Assembly: GCA_030248065.1 (NCBI GenBank)
Contig: JASAMV010001890.1
Coordinates: 1-64,000, forward strand
Length of the DNA stretch: 64,000 nucleotides
Reading direction: 5' to 3'
Source: Rhynchonema sp. JSB1_4
Lineage: Eukaryota > Nematoda > Chromadorea > Monhysterida > Xyalidae
Shown: positions 33,113 to 44,800 of the stretch, one piece after another
Numbering within the stretch: the first letter of the stretch is position 1
Layout: every line of letters starts with the position of its first letter
Translations under genes and position numbers: made by a program
The notes under the pieces: model-generated
Databases searched by the model: none
Told to the model about the DNA's origin: nothing
The model's input: the letters and a program-made list of their open reading frames with translations, nothing else

Positions 33113-33440
33113 ACCTTAGAAAAACAGATTCGAAAGCATTCAAAGAAACAACAAATAAAAAAATGAAATGAAAAAGCACGTACCGTTACGTCAAATTGTC
33201 GAAAATGAAGAATTTTCAATTTTCTCGTCGTTATATATGCGAGATACCGTAACCCAAATTTTGAATTTCCCGCGTTTATTCCCACAATACAGTTATTCCC
33301 ACGTTACGCTTACCCATCACACTATAGTCCGACCACAATTGCACTGGATACTTGTGCCCCAGAAACACTTGCTACCCCAGAATGCCCCACCTTAGGCTTA
33401 CGCCTAACCTTCACACTATAGTCCGATATACTACCATTGC

Positions 33441-33610
33441 GCACCAGGTCAACTCATCCAAACGCCTATCCTTAACCATTGCACACCAGGTCAACTCACA
33501 GACGCCTATCCTTAACCATTGCACACCAGGTCAACTCACAGACGCCTATCCTTAACCATTGCACACCAGGTCAACTCACAGACGCCTATCCTTAACCATT
33601 GCACACCAGG
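33441..33610. repeat. Right terminal array of the Polinton-derived element
   Basis: Units of 40 bp containing CACCAGGTCAACTCACAGAC and CCTATCCTTAACCATTG start at 33481, 33521 and 33561, with a variant at 33441 and a partial at 33601. In inverse orientation they correspond to the left array (shared CCTGGTG and ATAGGCG blocks). Confidence 0.95.
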
Positions 33611-33684
33611 TCAAGGGATACTACTGAGTCATTCCGAATTCAAAAAACAATTTACTTTCCCCAATTTATTTTTTGCTTTTATAT

Positions 33685-34047
33685 CTTTAAAAAAAAAAAA
33701 AAAATATTTTTTTTAAAATAAATAAAACATCCCCCCTCATTAATTTTTTTATTTTTATATCAACAAAGAATAAAATTATATTATTTTAATATATAAATAT
33801 AATCAAAAAAAAAACACACAAACAAAAAAAAAAAAAAAAAAAAAAACCAAACAAACCAAAAAAAAAAAACAAAAAAAAACCGACACCCCTACACCCCCAC
33901 ACACACAGAAAAAAAAAACAAAAAAAAACACACAAGACAACGAAACTAAAAATAGAAAAAAAAAACAACACAAACAATAATTAATAAAATAATTAAAAAT
34001 AAAAAAAAAAAAAATTAACAAAAAAAAAAAGAAGAATAGACATATAA

Positions 34048-34083
<36 letters not shown>

Positions 34084-34085
34084 AG
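33685..34085. repeat. A/T low-complexity tract beside the Polinton end
   Basis: About 400 bases of A- and T-runs with scattered Cs, including a nearly pure A run at about 34051-34081. It yields long Phe-rich frames on the minus strand that I do not believe are genes. It may be a real satellite-like tract or a region of poor base calling. Confidence 0.8.
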
Positions 34086-35036
34086 AAAGAATAAGAGCTG
34101 AATATCACATTTAGATTAGTATGGCTGCCCCGAGAGATTTGTAGGTTTTGGAGTCTTCGGACATTGACAGGTTGTTAAACCAGACGTTTCTCTCGACTTT
34201 TTGTTTCGAATGCGGTACAACCTGTGGCTTTTATGTGCCACAATTCTAGTGATGAATGTAACCATCTGGCTTAATGGCAATTTAATGGATTTTTAGGCCT
34301 GTCACGGAGCCAGCCTCGAGTTTCAAAACCTAAAAACTTTATTTTCTGATACTTTCGACAATATTCTATTTTTCTATCGAATTTAAATTTCTGCAAAGCA
34401 AAGCGCGGCCTCAAAATTTAGGGAGAAACTTGTGTTCTCAAAAAATGTGGCCGATTTTTGGAGCATTTCGCACCCTCACCGAATGAAGCAATGGTTTGAG
34501 AGTTTGAGTCTGAAGTTGAGATAATAACTTATACAGAAGCTGTTGTAATCCTATCCACGTGTTACTTGACCTACATCTCGTTTGGGGTTTCTGCACCGAT
34601 CGTTCCAAGTTGTGAAAAATTTACTTTTTTCTGGAATGAAATATCAAGAGATAGCGAATCTCTAAGGAGCTTAAAATTTGTGTGTGACATTGACTGTCAG
34701 AATGCTTTCCAACGGTATATAACAATGTGCCTTGCTACCCTTCCTATGGTTATGTCCCGAGCCCTTTAATCGACAACCGCACCGACGCCGACCTCGATCT
34801 AAGAGAACAAGATAGCTGGCACTGCGTTTATATGGCGGCGCGCAGAGATGGGAATATGGACACACTTAGGTGAGCAAGAGAGTGCAAGTTCAACTACCTC
34901 GACAAAACATTATGTTACCGTCTAGATTTGTGGACACGCATGCGTTGGATATATCGGTACAGTTTGTGAAAGATTTAAAAATGAAATAAACACAAAAATT
35001 AACACATCTCAACCTTTTGTTGTATCGGCATACGGG
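34086..35036. other. Intergenic sequence with a possible ankyrin-like remnant
   Basis: No complete gene. A plus-strand frame near 34770-34870 reads LREQDSWHCVYMAARRDGNM, which resembles one ankyrin repeat and is followed by a plausible donor (TTAG^GTGAGC). No neighbouring repeats were found, so it could be a relic or coincidence. The stretch 34955-35015 closely resembles 61010-61068 (shared aacacaaaaat and atctcaacctt), a short dispersed similarity. Confidence 0.35.
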
Positions 35037-35039
35037 TCA

Positions 35040-35710
35040 GGCTGCCTTCACAATGCACGCGCGTTTGCGCGTTTGCGCATTTGCGCACGAAACTGACGCG
35101 CATTTGTGTTCACAATGCATTTGCGCGTTCGCGCATCTGCGCGTTTGCGCGCCGAGCTCGTGCGCATGCGCAAACGCGCACGCGCATTTGTGTTCACAAT
35201 GCATTTGCGCGTTTGCGCGTCTGCGCGTTTTTGACGCGCAAACGCGCAAAAATACGATTAGGATTGGTTCTAATTTTGCGTGCGCGTTTGGCTTGCACGA
35301 GCTGCCTGAAGCAAAAAAACATTATTATTTGAACAAATTATATTTTAAAAACGTAATGGCCACCTGTTACGATCCTTTTACGTTTGTTGTTTTATCACTC
35401 AGCCATTGTTTATGTTTCATTTCAAAAGTCATTCTTTCACAGGAAACAAAATGTCGAAAATTGTGTTTTTCACAACTTGTCGTGTTTGTTTCTTATTCGT
35501 ATGCACACTTTCTTTCATGCACACCCTATTCTAATCTGATGCGCAAACGCGCATGTCCATTGTGAACACATGCGCACTGCGCGTTTGCGCATTTGCGCAT
35601 GCGCGTTTGCGCATGAAATTTGCATTGTGAACACCAATGCGCGTCAAAAAATGTGACGCGCAAACGCGCATGCGCAAACGCGCAAACGCGCATGCATTGT
35701 GAAGGCAGCC
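35040..35710. mobile_element. Harbinger-like MITE built of GCGCGTTTGCGC repeats
   Basis: Inverted ends GGCTGCCTTCACAATGC are exact at both sides, flanked by the 3-bp duplication TCA (35037-35039 and 35711-35713). Both ends are filled with overlapping GCGCGTTTGCGC and CACAATGCATTTGCGCG units in opposite orientation, around a central unique segment of about 290 bp. It lies just downstream of the last exon of the first lectin-receptor gene. A 3-bp duplication fits PIF/Harbinger, but no transposase is present. Confidence 0.85.
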
Positions 35711-35860
35711 TCAGGGATTAAACATCACAAAAACGCACGGACACACACAAATCGAAGTATTATCGTACAGAAGTGGAAGCAAACACTTGAGAATAGTTTC
35801 ACCATACAACACAATACGTGTATAACATCGGGAAATGAATTACTTCTTGCTTACAATCGC

Positions 35861-38800
35861 TCACTGAGTTCTCTGATTTCCATCATCAATATGATGATCG
35901 TCCACGTTCGTTTCCTGAACCAGGGGCTAGTTTTTTAACCGAGTTGTCATTGGCCTTGGAAGAAACCATATTCATGCACACGTGAAAACTGCGTGATAAG
36001 CAGTTACATGCAAACTGTGATATCACATCGTTCACCTTTTTCCAACAACAAAAATATTCAACATTTTTATGTGATTTCACCTGCAACTCATTGAAGGGCG
36101 CTATGCTCCCAGATGGGTGTCTGGTTGCATCACGCTGTCGTCGATAACGCCAACGAATGATGAATACAGCACACAGCGTGAGGAATAACACAGAAAATAA
36201 TGTAAACACAACGGTCGTCGCAGTTGATGCACCACCTTTAATTGGAAATGTTGAAATATCAGATGGACACTGACCTTTAAACTTACCATTGGCTTTGGGA
36301 CTCTTGGGCTCGCCAGTGACGACGCCTGAATCTAATGTGGATGATGTCGAAGTTTTAACATTATCCGCTTCTATATCTGCGTTTGTACTCATTGGTTTTC
36401 GCGTTACAGCTGCCGATCCATCTGCAAGAAGCACAGTAGGACTCGCGATCGGATTGTCTTCTCATACCAGATTATCATCATCTTGTCCGCCACTTTTTTT
36501 GGTATTTGACAAATCTGATCAATTGTCTCTTGCTCTTCATTTTTGGGCGCAAGGACCTTGATGCATTACTTCAACCAACCTGATTCTTTAGTGGCGGCGA
36601 ATGAACACAATGGAGGATACTCTGCGTCACATGGCTCGGCGTACCACAGTCCACTCTAAAAAAGCTGGGTTTAATGACGAACGAGTTGTGAAAAGAAAGA
36701 ATGACATTGCCATATCAGCAAAGATTATAGCCATACCGTCAGATCCATTGAGGCGCATTCACCAGTATTCAACGGTCGACCACCATCCCAATTTTGATAA
36801 TTGGCAACAATATCGTGTGTCTGACCGCCCTCCCATTTCCATCCAGAACCGGTGTTCCCTGATAATCCCCAAGGTCGTCTGATATCTCTGTTGATTAACA
36901 TATCCCTTAACATTAACATAGTCAAAGCACCAACTCAGCCCGATCCATGCTTTTGTTTTTATTATCTGGAACGAAGAAGACATGGAATTTTTTCGTCGCA
37001 GCGCTTTGATCAGCAAACGTTGCTCTTCAGCGCTAAGTATCTGCGCCAAAGCAGCCTTTCCACCGAATTGCTGCAAACAGAAACAAGTGTCTAGAAGCAA
37101 TAATGCCGTGGTATGGGTATCACGCAATATGATGCGATACGATATGGGCTCGTGTCGCGATATGGTTCAAGCTAAGGTCTTGGCTTCTCATACCGTTTTA
37201 TCTCGATTGGAAGCCGAAAAAAACGGACGATATAACTTTTGAAACATCCAGTAATCTGTGTGGACAATATTTTAAGCATAATTGAATCCAGGTTGCTGAC
37301 AAATGATCTTGTGGGAATACCTCTTCAGTGAGTTTGGATTTTGACTGAAATTTGCTACAAGCTGGTGGAGTTTCATTTTGTCGCTATCCTAATTGCTTTC
37401 AGCATCGGATTCTGTTTCTATGAAAGGTTGTTTGTCCAAAAACATTTTTCGTCGTCGTTTTTTCTCTCAAATTTACTTCAAGGATTGATCTGACGAAGGG
37501 AAACGTCACGTGTGCTGGAAATTTGACCAACTGATGTCCACGGACGTGGGACTTTATTAGTGTGTTCAGGGTTGAAAAAATTTTTTTAATTAACGAGCCT
37601 TTTTTAAAAAAAACTTTTTTTTGGACGAAATTTTTTATTTGAAAAAGTGTTGCAAACGACGTTTCAGGATAAATGAAACTGATACAACATATTTTTCAAA
37701 ACTTGTGTGGTTACACCCGGTAGTATTGTGCAGATTCTATGATTTCCGATCAGTTTGAGGTTGATGTTCACTAACGATGTTACTCTAATGTATTGTACCA
37801 TGCCGTATAGTCCAGCCACCAGCTCATGAGACGACTTTTTTTAAAGCTTGCTTGGCCGCATTCAAAAATGCTCCAGATACACGTGTTTTCGCAAACAAAA
37901 GAAAGAGATTGGCTGAGGGAGATGATGACAAGTTCCAGCTGGCTGACCTCAATTTGTTGGTGCTTACGCGAACAGCAGCTTTGTTCAGCACACAAATGTT
38001 TTGGGAGTCAAAAGGGAACTTACGCACCGAGTGGAGAGCGTGTTTTTAAAAAATACGTGCGTTTCTCTTTCTTTCATTTCCGAAATACGTGGAACCGGAA
38101 CATTGTTGGATCCGCACAAGCCAATTTCAAAAAAAGTCGTCTCATGAGTTCGTGGCTGGACTATACAACGTATTTTAATGCATCTAATGCCGTATATGTG
38201 ATATACGACCATCAACATTTCGATTACAGCCCAAATCCCAAATGTCAGATCGACTTTGCGCACCCGGTTTTGCACCAGAACTGCATATATACATGTGTAT
38301 AGTATGCAGTGGTACATTATCACTATAAAAAAACCACCTATACGGATTTGGGGATAATACAGGGCGCCGCAGGCGCGATTTTGGAAAAATTTTCCGATCC
38401 ACAGAAAAAAGTGCAACTTTTTGCCTCGAAAAAGGCCATTTTTGGGCATTTCAGCTCATTTTGGGCAACGTTTTCTTATCTGCAAAAAGCAAAATCTGAG
38501 TTTCAAAAAATTTTTTTTAAATGATATTTTTTAATTAGCAACTTTTTTGAAACAACCCTGAGTGTGTTGGAATCCATGAGGTATAGCAATCCAATTGCCA
38601 GTTCTTGATTTACTCGAACTCAATTGATATGTTTCCTTTCCTAGGGCATCCCACGCCGGTCACTCAGTTACGCAAAAAAGCATAATTCGCGATGTACACG
38701 GTGTCATTGCGATATATCGCGATAAATAGCGTGACGATACGTTTCGAATAGCTTATGATAGTGTCGATAGACGACATGAGCCACAATGCAAACGATACGA

Positions 38801-41800
38801 CATGCATATCGTATCGCATTGCGAATTGACCATAAATCGCGGCATGACTACTTAGAACTACCGTAGCTTCCCAGTTGAAGTTCTCTTTAAAAAGAGCGTT
38901 CGGGGGCTTCAGGGTGAAAGATTTTCCACTTTAGGCGTCGGGGCTCAAATTTCGACCCGTTCATAACATCAACTTTTTACTCAATAGCAAAGATCGTTAA
39001 AGTCAGCACCTGCAGGCTGTTTTCGGGTTATTTCACAACGTTGGCAAAGTGCCGTTCTGAAATATTCCAATAACCACGTTTCAAAGCCCAATTTTTCACT
39101 TAAGGCTCCCGAAGGCTGCAGGTGGAAACGGTTTCACTTAGCTTCCGGGGCCGTGTAAAACCACGGTTAATTAATATACTTCGGGAATCGCACACACCTC
39201 TTTGCACTGATACGTTGCCCGGTAATTTGACTCCTCTCGGATTTCAAATTTGTTATAAAAATAACAATTCCCAACGCCAATGATCATTTTTAACAATCGA
39301 ACACCGTCGTGAGCGGTTTCAGGATCGCACTTGGTTCGAAGATCGGCCCCGTGTTCCGTTGCATTTACTGAATGGTAAGCACGTCAGTGTGGCAAAAAAA
39401 TGAAATAATAAAACTGCATGCGCCTACTAGAATTTGATTGCACAGCAGGTTTTCCAAGCCATAACGTTAACCTCTTTTATCCGTGCAGATGAACCCAGCT
39501 TCCTGTGATTTCGGCATCTCCTGCAGCACATTGTGAAAATATCGAAATTTGTTATGTTCGGGACTCAAATCCAATTGCAGCGCCATTTTCTCTCTTTCTG
39601 CAGGCTGCCGTTCGCGGTCGCGACGAAACTCCAGCATGAAATGTGGCATCTGACCATCGTCTGTTACAAACGCTTCTACTGTCTGAAAAGCGAAGCGTCT
39701 GATGGTGCGCATAACAACTCGATGCCACTGAACGTTAAACGTGCATACACGACGTCGTTTCGTCGTTTTTGTTGGTCTCGTAATGCTTCATATACTGAAT
39801 TATTGACCAGGCTGAAGTGGCAACCACAATTTCCCTCCGTTTTTGCTTCTCTAGCATGATTTGTTCCCACCAAAACTGCCACGATTTCGGTCACATACCT
39901 TCTGAGACGGACCGTACATTTTGTTGACTGAGCGCATTATGGTCGAAGAAGTTCACGTGCTAAATGTGTTCTCAAGCTCCTGGTCGTGTGTGATTCATGT
40001 ACTACCTACCTTATTTTCTTCATCAGTGGTCACATAGTGCAATCCGAGCCAATAACGAGTTTTCTCGGTGACAGAAACATTTCGCAATTGCGACATGATA
40101 AACTGCGCTTCTGCAAAATCGTTGAACACCAGCAACCGTTTAGATGAAGACTGACATTTGGAGCGCGCCGCCTCGTACGACATTTTCGGCCGGTAGTCTT
40201 GAAATGAGCAAAAATTGTCCTACTTGTCTGCATGAGGCAACAAAGCTGACTACGGTGCTTTGGCCCATCTTCGACTTGTCATCACGTGACTTAATTTTTG
40301 TTAGAAGTTCGGTGTTTTTTAAGAATCGAATATTCAACAGCAGGTTACCTACATATATATTTTTCGTTGTCGACCAACAACTTTTTACCGTTGGCCCAAT
40401 TTAAATGATCGGACAAATCTCAGGTGAACATCATACCCGTTCAAGTGTCACAGTATGTTATTTCCTTCGTGGTGCGCAATAAACTATGTTATGAACTGAG
40501 ACGCACATACATATGTCGTACGTGTAGTTCAGCCATGTTGCTGAAACCAGTGAGCCGTTGATGAGGTCAGAAGTGTGGTTATCACCCGTTTTAGACGCAT
40601 CTTTTCGACAGATGAAGTTTAACTTGGTCGTGTTGCAATACGATTCTAAAAATTGGATTGCACCGCTGCTACTTTTACTTTTATTCTTTTACCAATTTGT
40701 TGCCCACGATGTGAGCAAAAAGGCTCAAAAGGGCAAAATTCTGTTGTCGTAAACGCAAGTCCACAGAACCGCTCCAAAAACGGCAGGCTACAGAGTCTCC
40801 AGTCCTACATATCGATAGAGTCACCTCTCTACATGCGGTGAATCGATCGGCAGCGACATTTTTGTTAACTAGGTGCAATATTCATTGTACAGAGCAGTAA
40901 TTAAGAGATTAGCGGCAGATTGGGGACAAAAAATTCGCGCACTGTATGGAGAATTCACAGTATGGAAGTTCACCATAGAGAGTCGACCACACCACGCCTT
41001 GTTGCAAGCAAAGTGTAGCACCAACGACTTTAGATCGCATTAGCCAAACATGAGAACAAGAAGGGCACGAACGCACGATACAGCAGGTGTGGCGTTTGCG
41101 CATCAGCGTCGAAGGCGGTACGCTTCGTTTTGGAGCTATTCTGCCGACCGGATCAACGGAATTCCAAAATATCAGCACAAAACGCAAACCTTGTGCAGCA
41201 TGCCAATATCCAACGTTGTTGTAATCAACTTGCATGTAAGCACACGCCTGTGTAGGTGAAACGTGTTGAACATATTATAGTTATGATGTCTGTCATAAAA
41301 CAACTTTCAGTGAAAAAAAAACGGAAAAAATATTTGTTTTTGACGGTATTCACTTATAACGGTTTAGGTTTACGCACTGGGAAGATTTCAAATCACGTAG
41401 ACACGCAGTTTAATATGTGCGTGTTTAAAGAGGCTCATTTGGGTCCGAATCTATCCGGGCATGCGCGATTCTGCGCGACCCGGCCGCTCTATCATAGCCA
41501 GGATTGGCGATTCTTTATCCTCGAGAAACGCGAACTTCTTGTCCGTGTTCATCTTTTCCGGTTTCTTCCGTAACTAAACCCGGCCCCGCCGCTCTTGTTT
41601 TTTTTGGTTTTTGACCACGTTTTTTTGTTGAACAAAACTGTCCGATATTGACGCACATTTGCACATGATAATCAGGAATTACAAAGGAAATTCAAAATCA
41701 CTGGGGCGTGATATATAGGCAGCGTTGCCAATTATTTTGCTACCGTAGCCCGGCCCTTATAACACCGTCAGTGATTTTGAATTTTCCTTTGCAAATCCTG

Positions 41801-44800
41801 ATTTCCACGCACAGACTGTGCGTCAATATTGGGCTGGTTTGTTCCCGAACGTCCATGATGGCGAATCGATTTCGATCCGTAATCATCATTCCGGTGAAGT
41901 TTTCCAAGGTTGCTGTTCTTGATCCCAGTGCCAACTAACGAGACAAACACAAAATACGACGTCGAAACCCCAAAAAAAGATAGCCGCGGAATCCCGTCCA
42001 ACAAAGCGTGACACTAAAACGTCTTTTACCACTCACAGGGACTTCCACGCTTACGGTCGCCAAGCGCTCAAACCAAAATTTTTTTTCGACTTCCCAAACC
42101 ATGGAGCCACGTTTGTTCCACGACACTCCGAGCCACACGTTTGTGGTCGAGAAGTTCAAGGCAAACGAATGAACGAAATCTGAAAAACAATCTGTATTGG
42201 GGCATAATCCCGTGTGTTTTATGATTTCATTTCACTTGGAAACCCATCGCGTGAGGACTCGAAACTGCGACCTTCCAATGTGTCAGACGCTCTACGAACT
42301 GAGCTACGTGAACGAGTAGCAGCGACAGAGCATCACGCGGATAGTGTAATTCCCAGGTTTTCAGCACTGCGGCTTCTCGTAACACGCTGCGTCTAATACC
42401 AGACCACGCATACTGCATGTGAGCTAACTTGAATACAAATGTTCAAAAAGTTCGATTGTGCACATGTAGTTTTGTTAGTGTACAAAGGTTGACGTTTATA
42501 CTAACAACTATAAAAGGGATATACCTTGTTGACTGAGAGATCCAATCCATACCAGGTGACTGCCGTGCTTTGCACAATGAGCCTTTGCATCGGGTTTATT
42601 TGTTGGCCGCTTGAAATATTTGAAGCAGGCGGCTCCTAAAGTATTATGACTGCGTACGAAAAAAGTCGCTGGCAAATAAAAATGAAAATAGTAGTCCGCG
42701 CTAACGCCACAGAGTCCAATCTTTGGGACACTTATACAAGGCGTCGAAATACTTGTACAAGGCGTCCCTGCCAGTTATAACTGGTGCCATTTCGTCTGGC
42801 GTGCATTTCGACGTATGATCACAGATGGGACGTTTGCATATGACACTATGGCTGTTGTCACATCGCTCCGGGGTCAAAACTGAAAGTTTTTTCCGTTTAG
42901 CTACCCACGTACGATGCGTTGTTTCAGATCTTGGAACAATAATGCCTTTAATTTAGACTCACTGCGGTTGTATGGATTCGGTGAAGGCTGGTGCAGCATG
43001 GATTTGTAGCACATGCCAGGGTCAAAGTCTTCGTGAGAGGATGTGTTGCTGATCGGGGGCAGCCAGTCGAACATGGTGCCGTCACTCCATCTGTGCATGC
43101 GGTTAATCGTTGTTTACGGTTGTAATAGCGAAACAATTCTTTTCGCACTAGAATTTTCATCTATAGGTATATACCTGCAAGTTCCTTCAACTTTGACCCA
43201 AATTTACAGTGAACGTTTCAAAAAATTGCACGCGTTTTGTCGAAAAACGCGTTTTGTCGAAACAGTTGCTCGGCCGTTCTACGCCATACCCACAGAGGTG
43301 CATGTGATTTGAACTAACATAAACTGTTGACCGATTGGTTTTTTAAGTCCAACCCAAAAACCAGATGGGTAGTCGCTTTGTTGAACGTAAGCCTGAAATT
43401 GTTATGATTTAAACAATTTAGAAAGATTCACAGTCAAGTTGACATTTTAAATATAACCAATTTGTTCACAAACATCCACTCGGACCGCGAATGAATTGAA
43501 GCATAGTGGCCTGCACGTTCGTAGTGTTGTTGATCTAGTCCGCTAGATGGACAAAGCTTGGCTCCCCAATCCTGCGGGTATCCAAACGAGTAGCAAAATG
43601 TTCGATTTGCTGTTTTCGATACCGGCATTGTGAAAGGACACCAGTTGAGCACAATCGGACCACAGATGTTAGCAGGATGATGAGGTGCTTCTTAAAACTA
43701 GGCAACGTGCTGTTCTTCTTGATGGAATAAAATATAGAACAGTAAAAAGGAACTAAATGCTCAGCCACAGGGCAACTACATATGTCACCCAAACTTTAAA
43801 CGTAAACAGTACGTTAGAGCGTATTACCGTTTGAGTTTTCGTCCTCTTGGCTGTTCAAAGACACCCAGCTTTGGCACAGTGCAAATTGAACTTTAACGTT
43901 GCATTCTTGATACCGCAGTGACAACTGGTAACCAGTGCCAAATAACACCGATGCTGAAAACGTTTGCTCTTAGAGAAAAAACAACGGTGAAAAAAATTTC
44001 AGTTCGCGCTGTCGCGGGGTCGGGAAACTCCAATAAGGGCGCCAATTCCATTTTCCATTTTCCAGTATGCCCTTAGTCATATTGGAGAATGGAAATAGAA
44101 AACTTGGACATAGAATATTTTTTCACTTCCAGTTTCCATTTGCCACTGGGACTAAGGGCGCCCAAAAGGAGGTGTTTAGTTTGGCACTTGCTGGCTCCAC
44201 TTACTCGCCACCAACGTAAGACACTGCAAATTGGTTGTGCTTTTGTTCAGTTTTGTGTAGTTGAACTCATTAAACGTTAGTTCTTCGACACTCTTGGCAT
44301 CCACTTCTGCGAGGTCAGTCCAACGCAGTTTCGGAATGTTTTGGTCTTCTCGAGGACAAGGTTCGCCCAGACCGAGGTACGCTGCGCCCGACAGATTTGC
44401 AAATTCACTGCTTCGACGAGCCTGAAGTTAGGAAAAAAGTGGTGAGGAAGCAGTCTTTGAGTTGTTTCGGTCACATAAAAATTGTACATAACAGGTACAA
44501 TTTGTTGAGACACATTGATAAACTACGTCGTCTTACGTAATACGCATAGACATTGATCATATCCTGCACTTTTTCGTCCGTGTCAATGACCGCTAGATGA
44601 CCTCCGTGACGAACACATGTATCTTCAGCACCAAGCCAATGTGCGGCCTGCAGATAAGCCAGTCGATAACAGACGTACCTGAATAAAAAATTGTATTGTA
44701 TATGAATAGTTAGTCAAATCACTCGTCCGAAATAGTCGTTGTTGCGAATCCCACTCGTCACAAACGCAGTTTCTACTACCTGTTTGCTGAAGATCCTTTC

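Larger units (their letters stand above)
29751..33625. mobile_element. Compact Polinton/Maverick-derived element with inverted 40-bp repeat arrays
   Basis: The outer ends are AGTAGTATACCC (left) and, inverted, AGTAGTATCCC (right). Both lead into CCTGGTG arrays of 40-bp units in opposite orientation (six clean units from 29769; four to five ending at 33610). Between them lie a capsid-gene 3' fragment, an adenain-like protease and three other small ORFs on both strands. DNA polymerase B, retroviral-type integrase and packaging ATPase, which full Polintons of roughly 15-20 kb carry, are all missing. The element is thus about 3.9 kb and cannot be autonomous as seen. No clean target duplication is visible (gacggt left, gagtca right). 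Alternative view: two decayed Polinton termini brought together by internal deletion. Confidence 0.8.

Noticed and set aside
29745..33631. A 6-bp target duplication for the Polinton derivative
   Set aside because: The flanks gacggt and gagtca do not match, and shifting the ends by a few bases did not help.
33786..34108. Phe-rich frames of about 60-100 codons on the minus strand
   Set aside because: They are translations of A-run low-complexity DNA with no composition or splice evidence of a gene.
34770..34870. An ankyrin-repeat gene
   Set aside because: Only one repeat-like stretch is visible and neighbouring exons could not be found; kept only as a note.
35017..35565. A 182-codon plus-strand frame
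   Set aside because: It lies across the GCGCGTTTGCGC repeats of the Harbinger-like MITE and reads as Ala/Arg/Cys/His repeats.
42243..42318. A functional tRNA gene
   Set aside because: A- and B-box are good but acceptor and anticodon stems do not pair.
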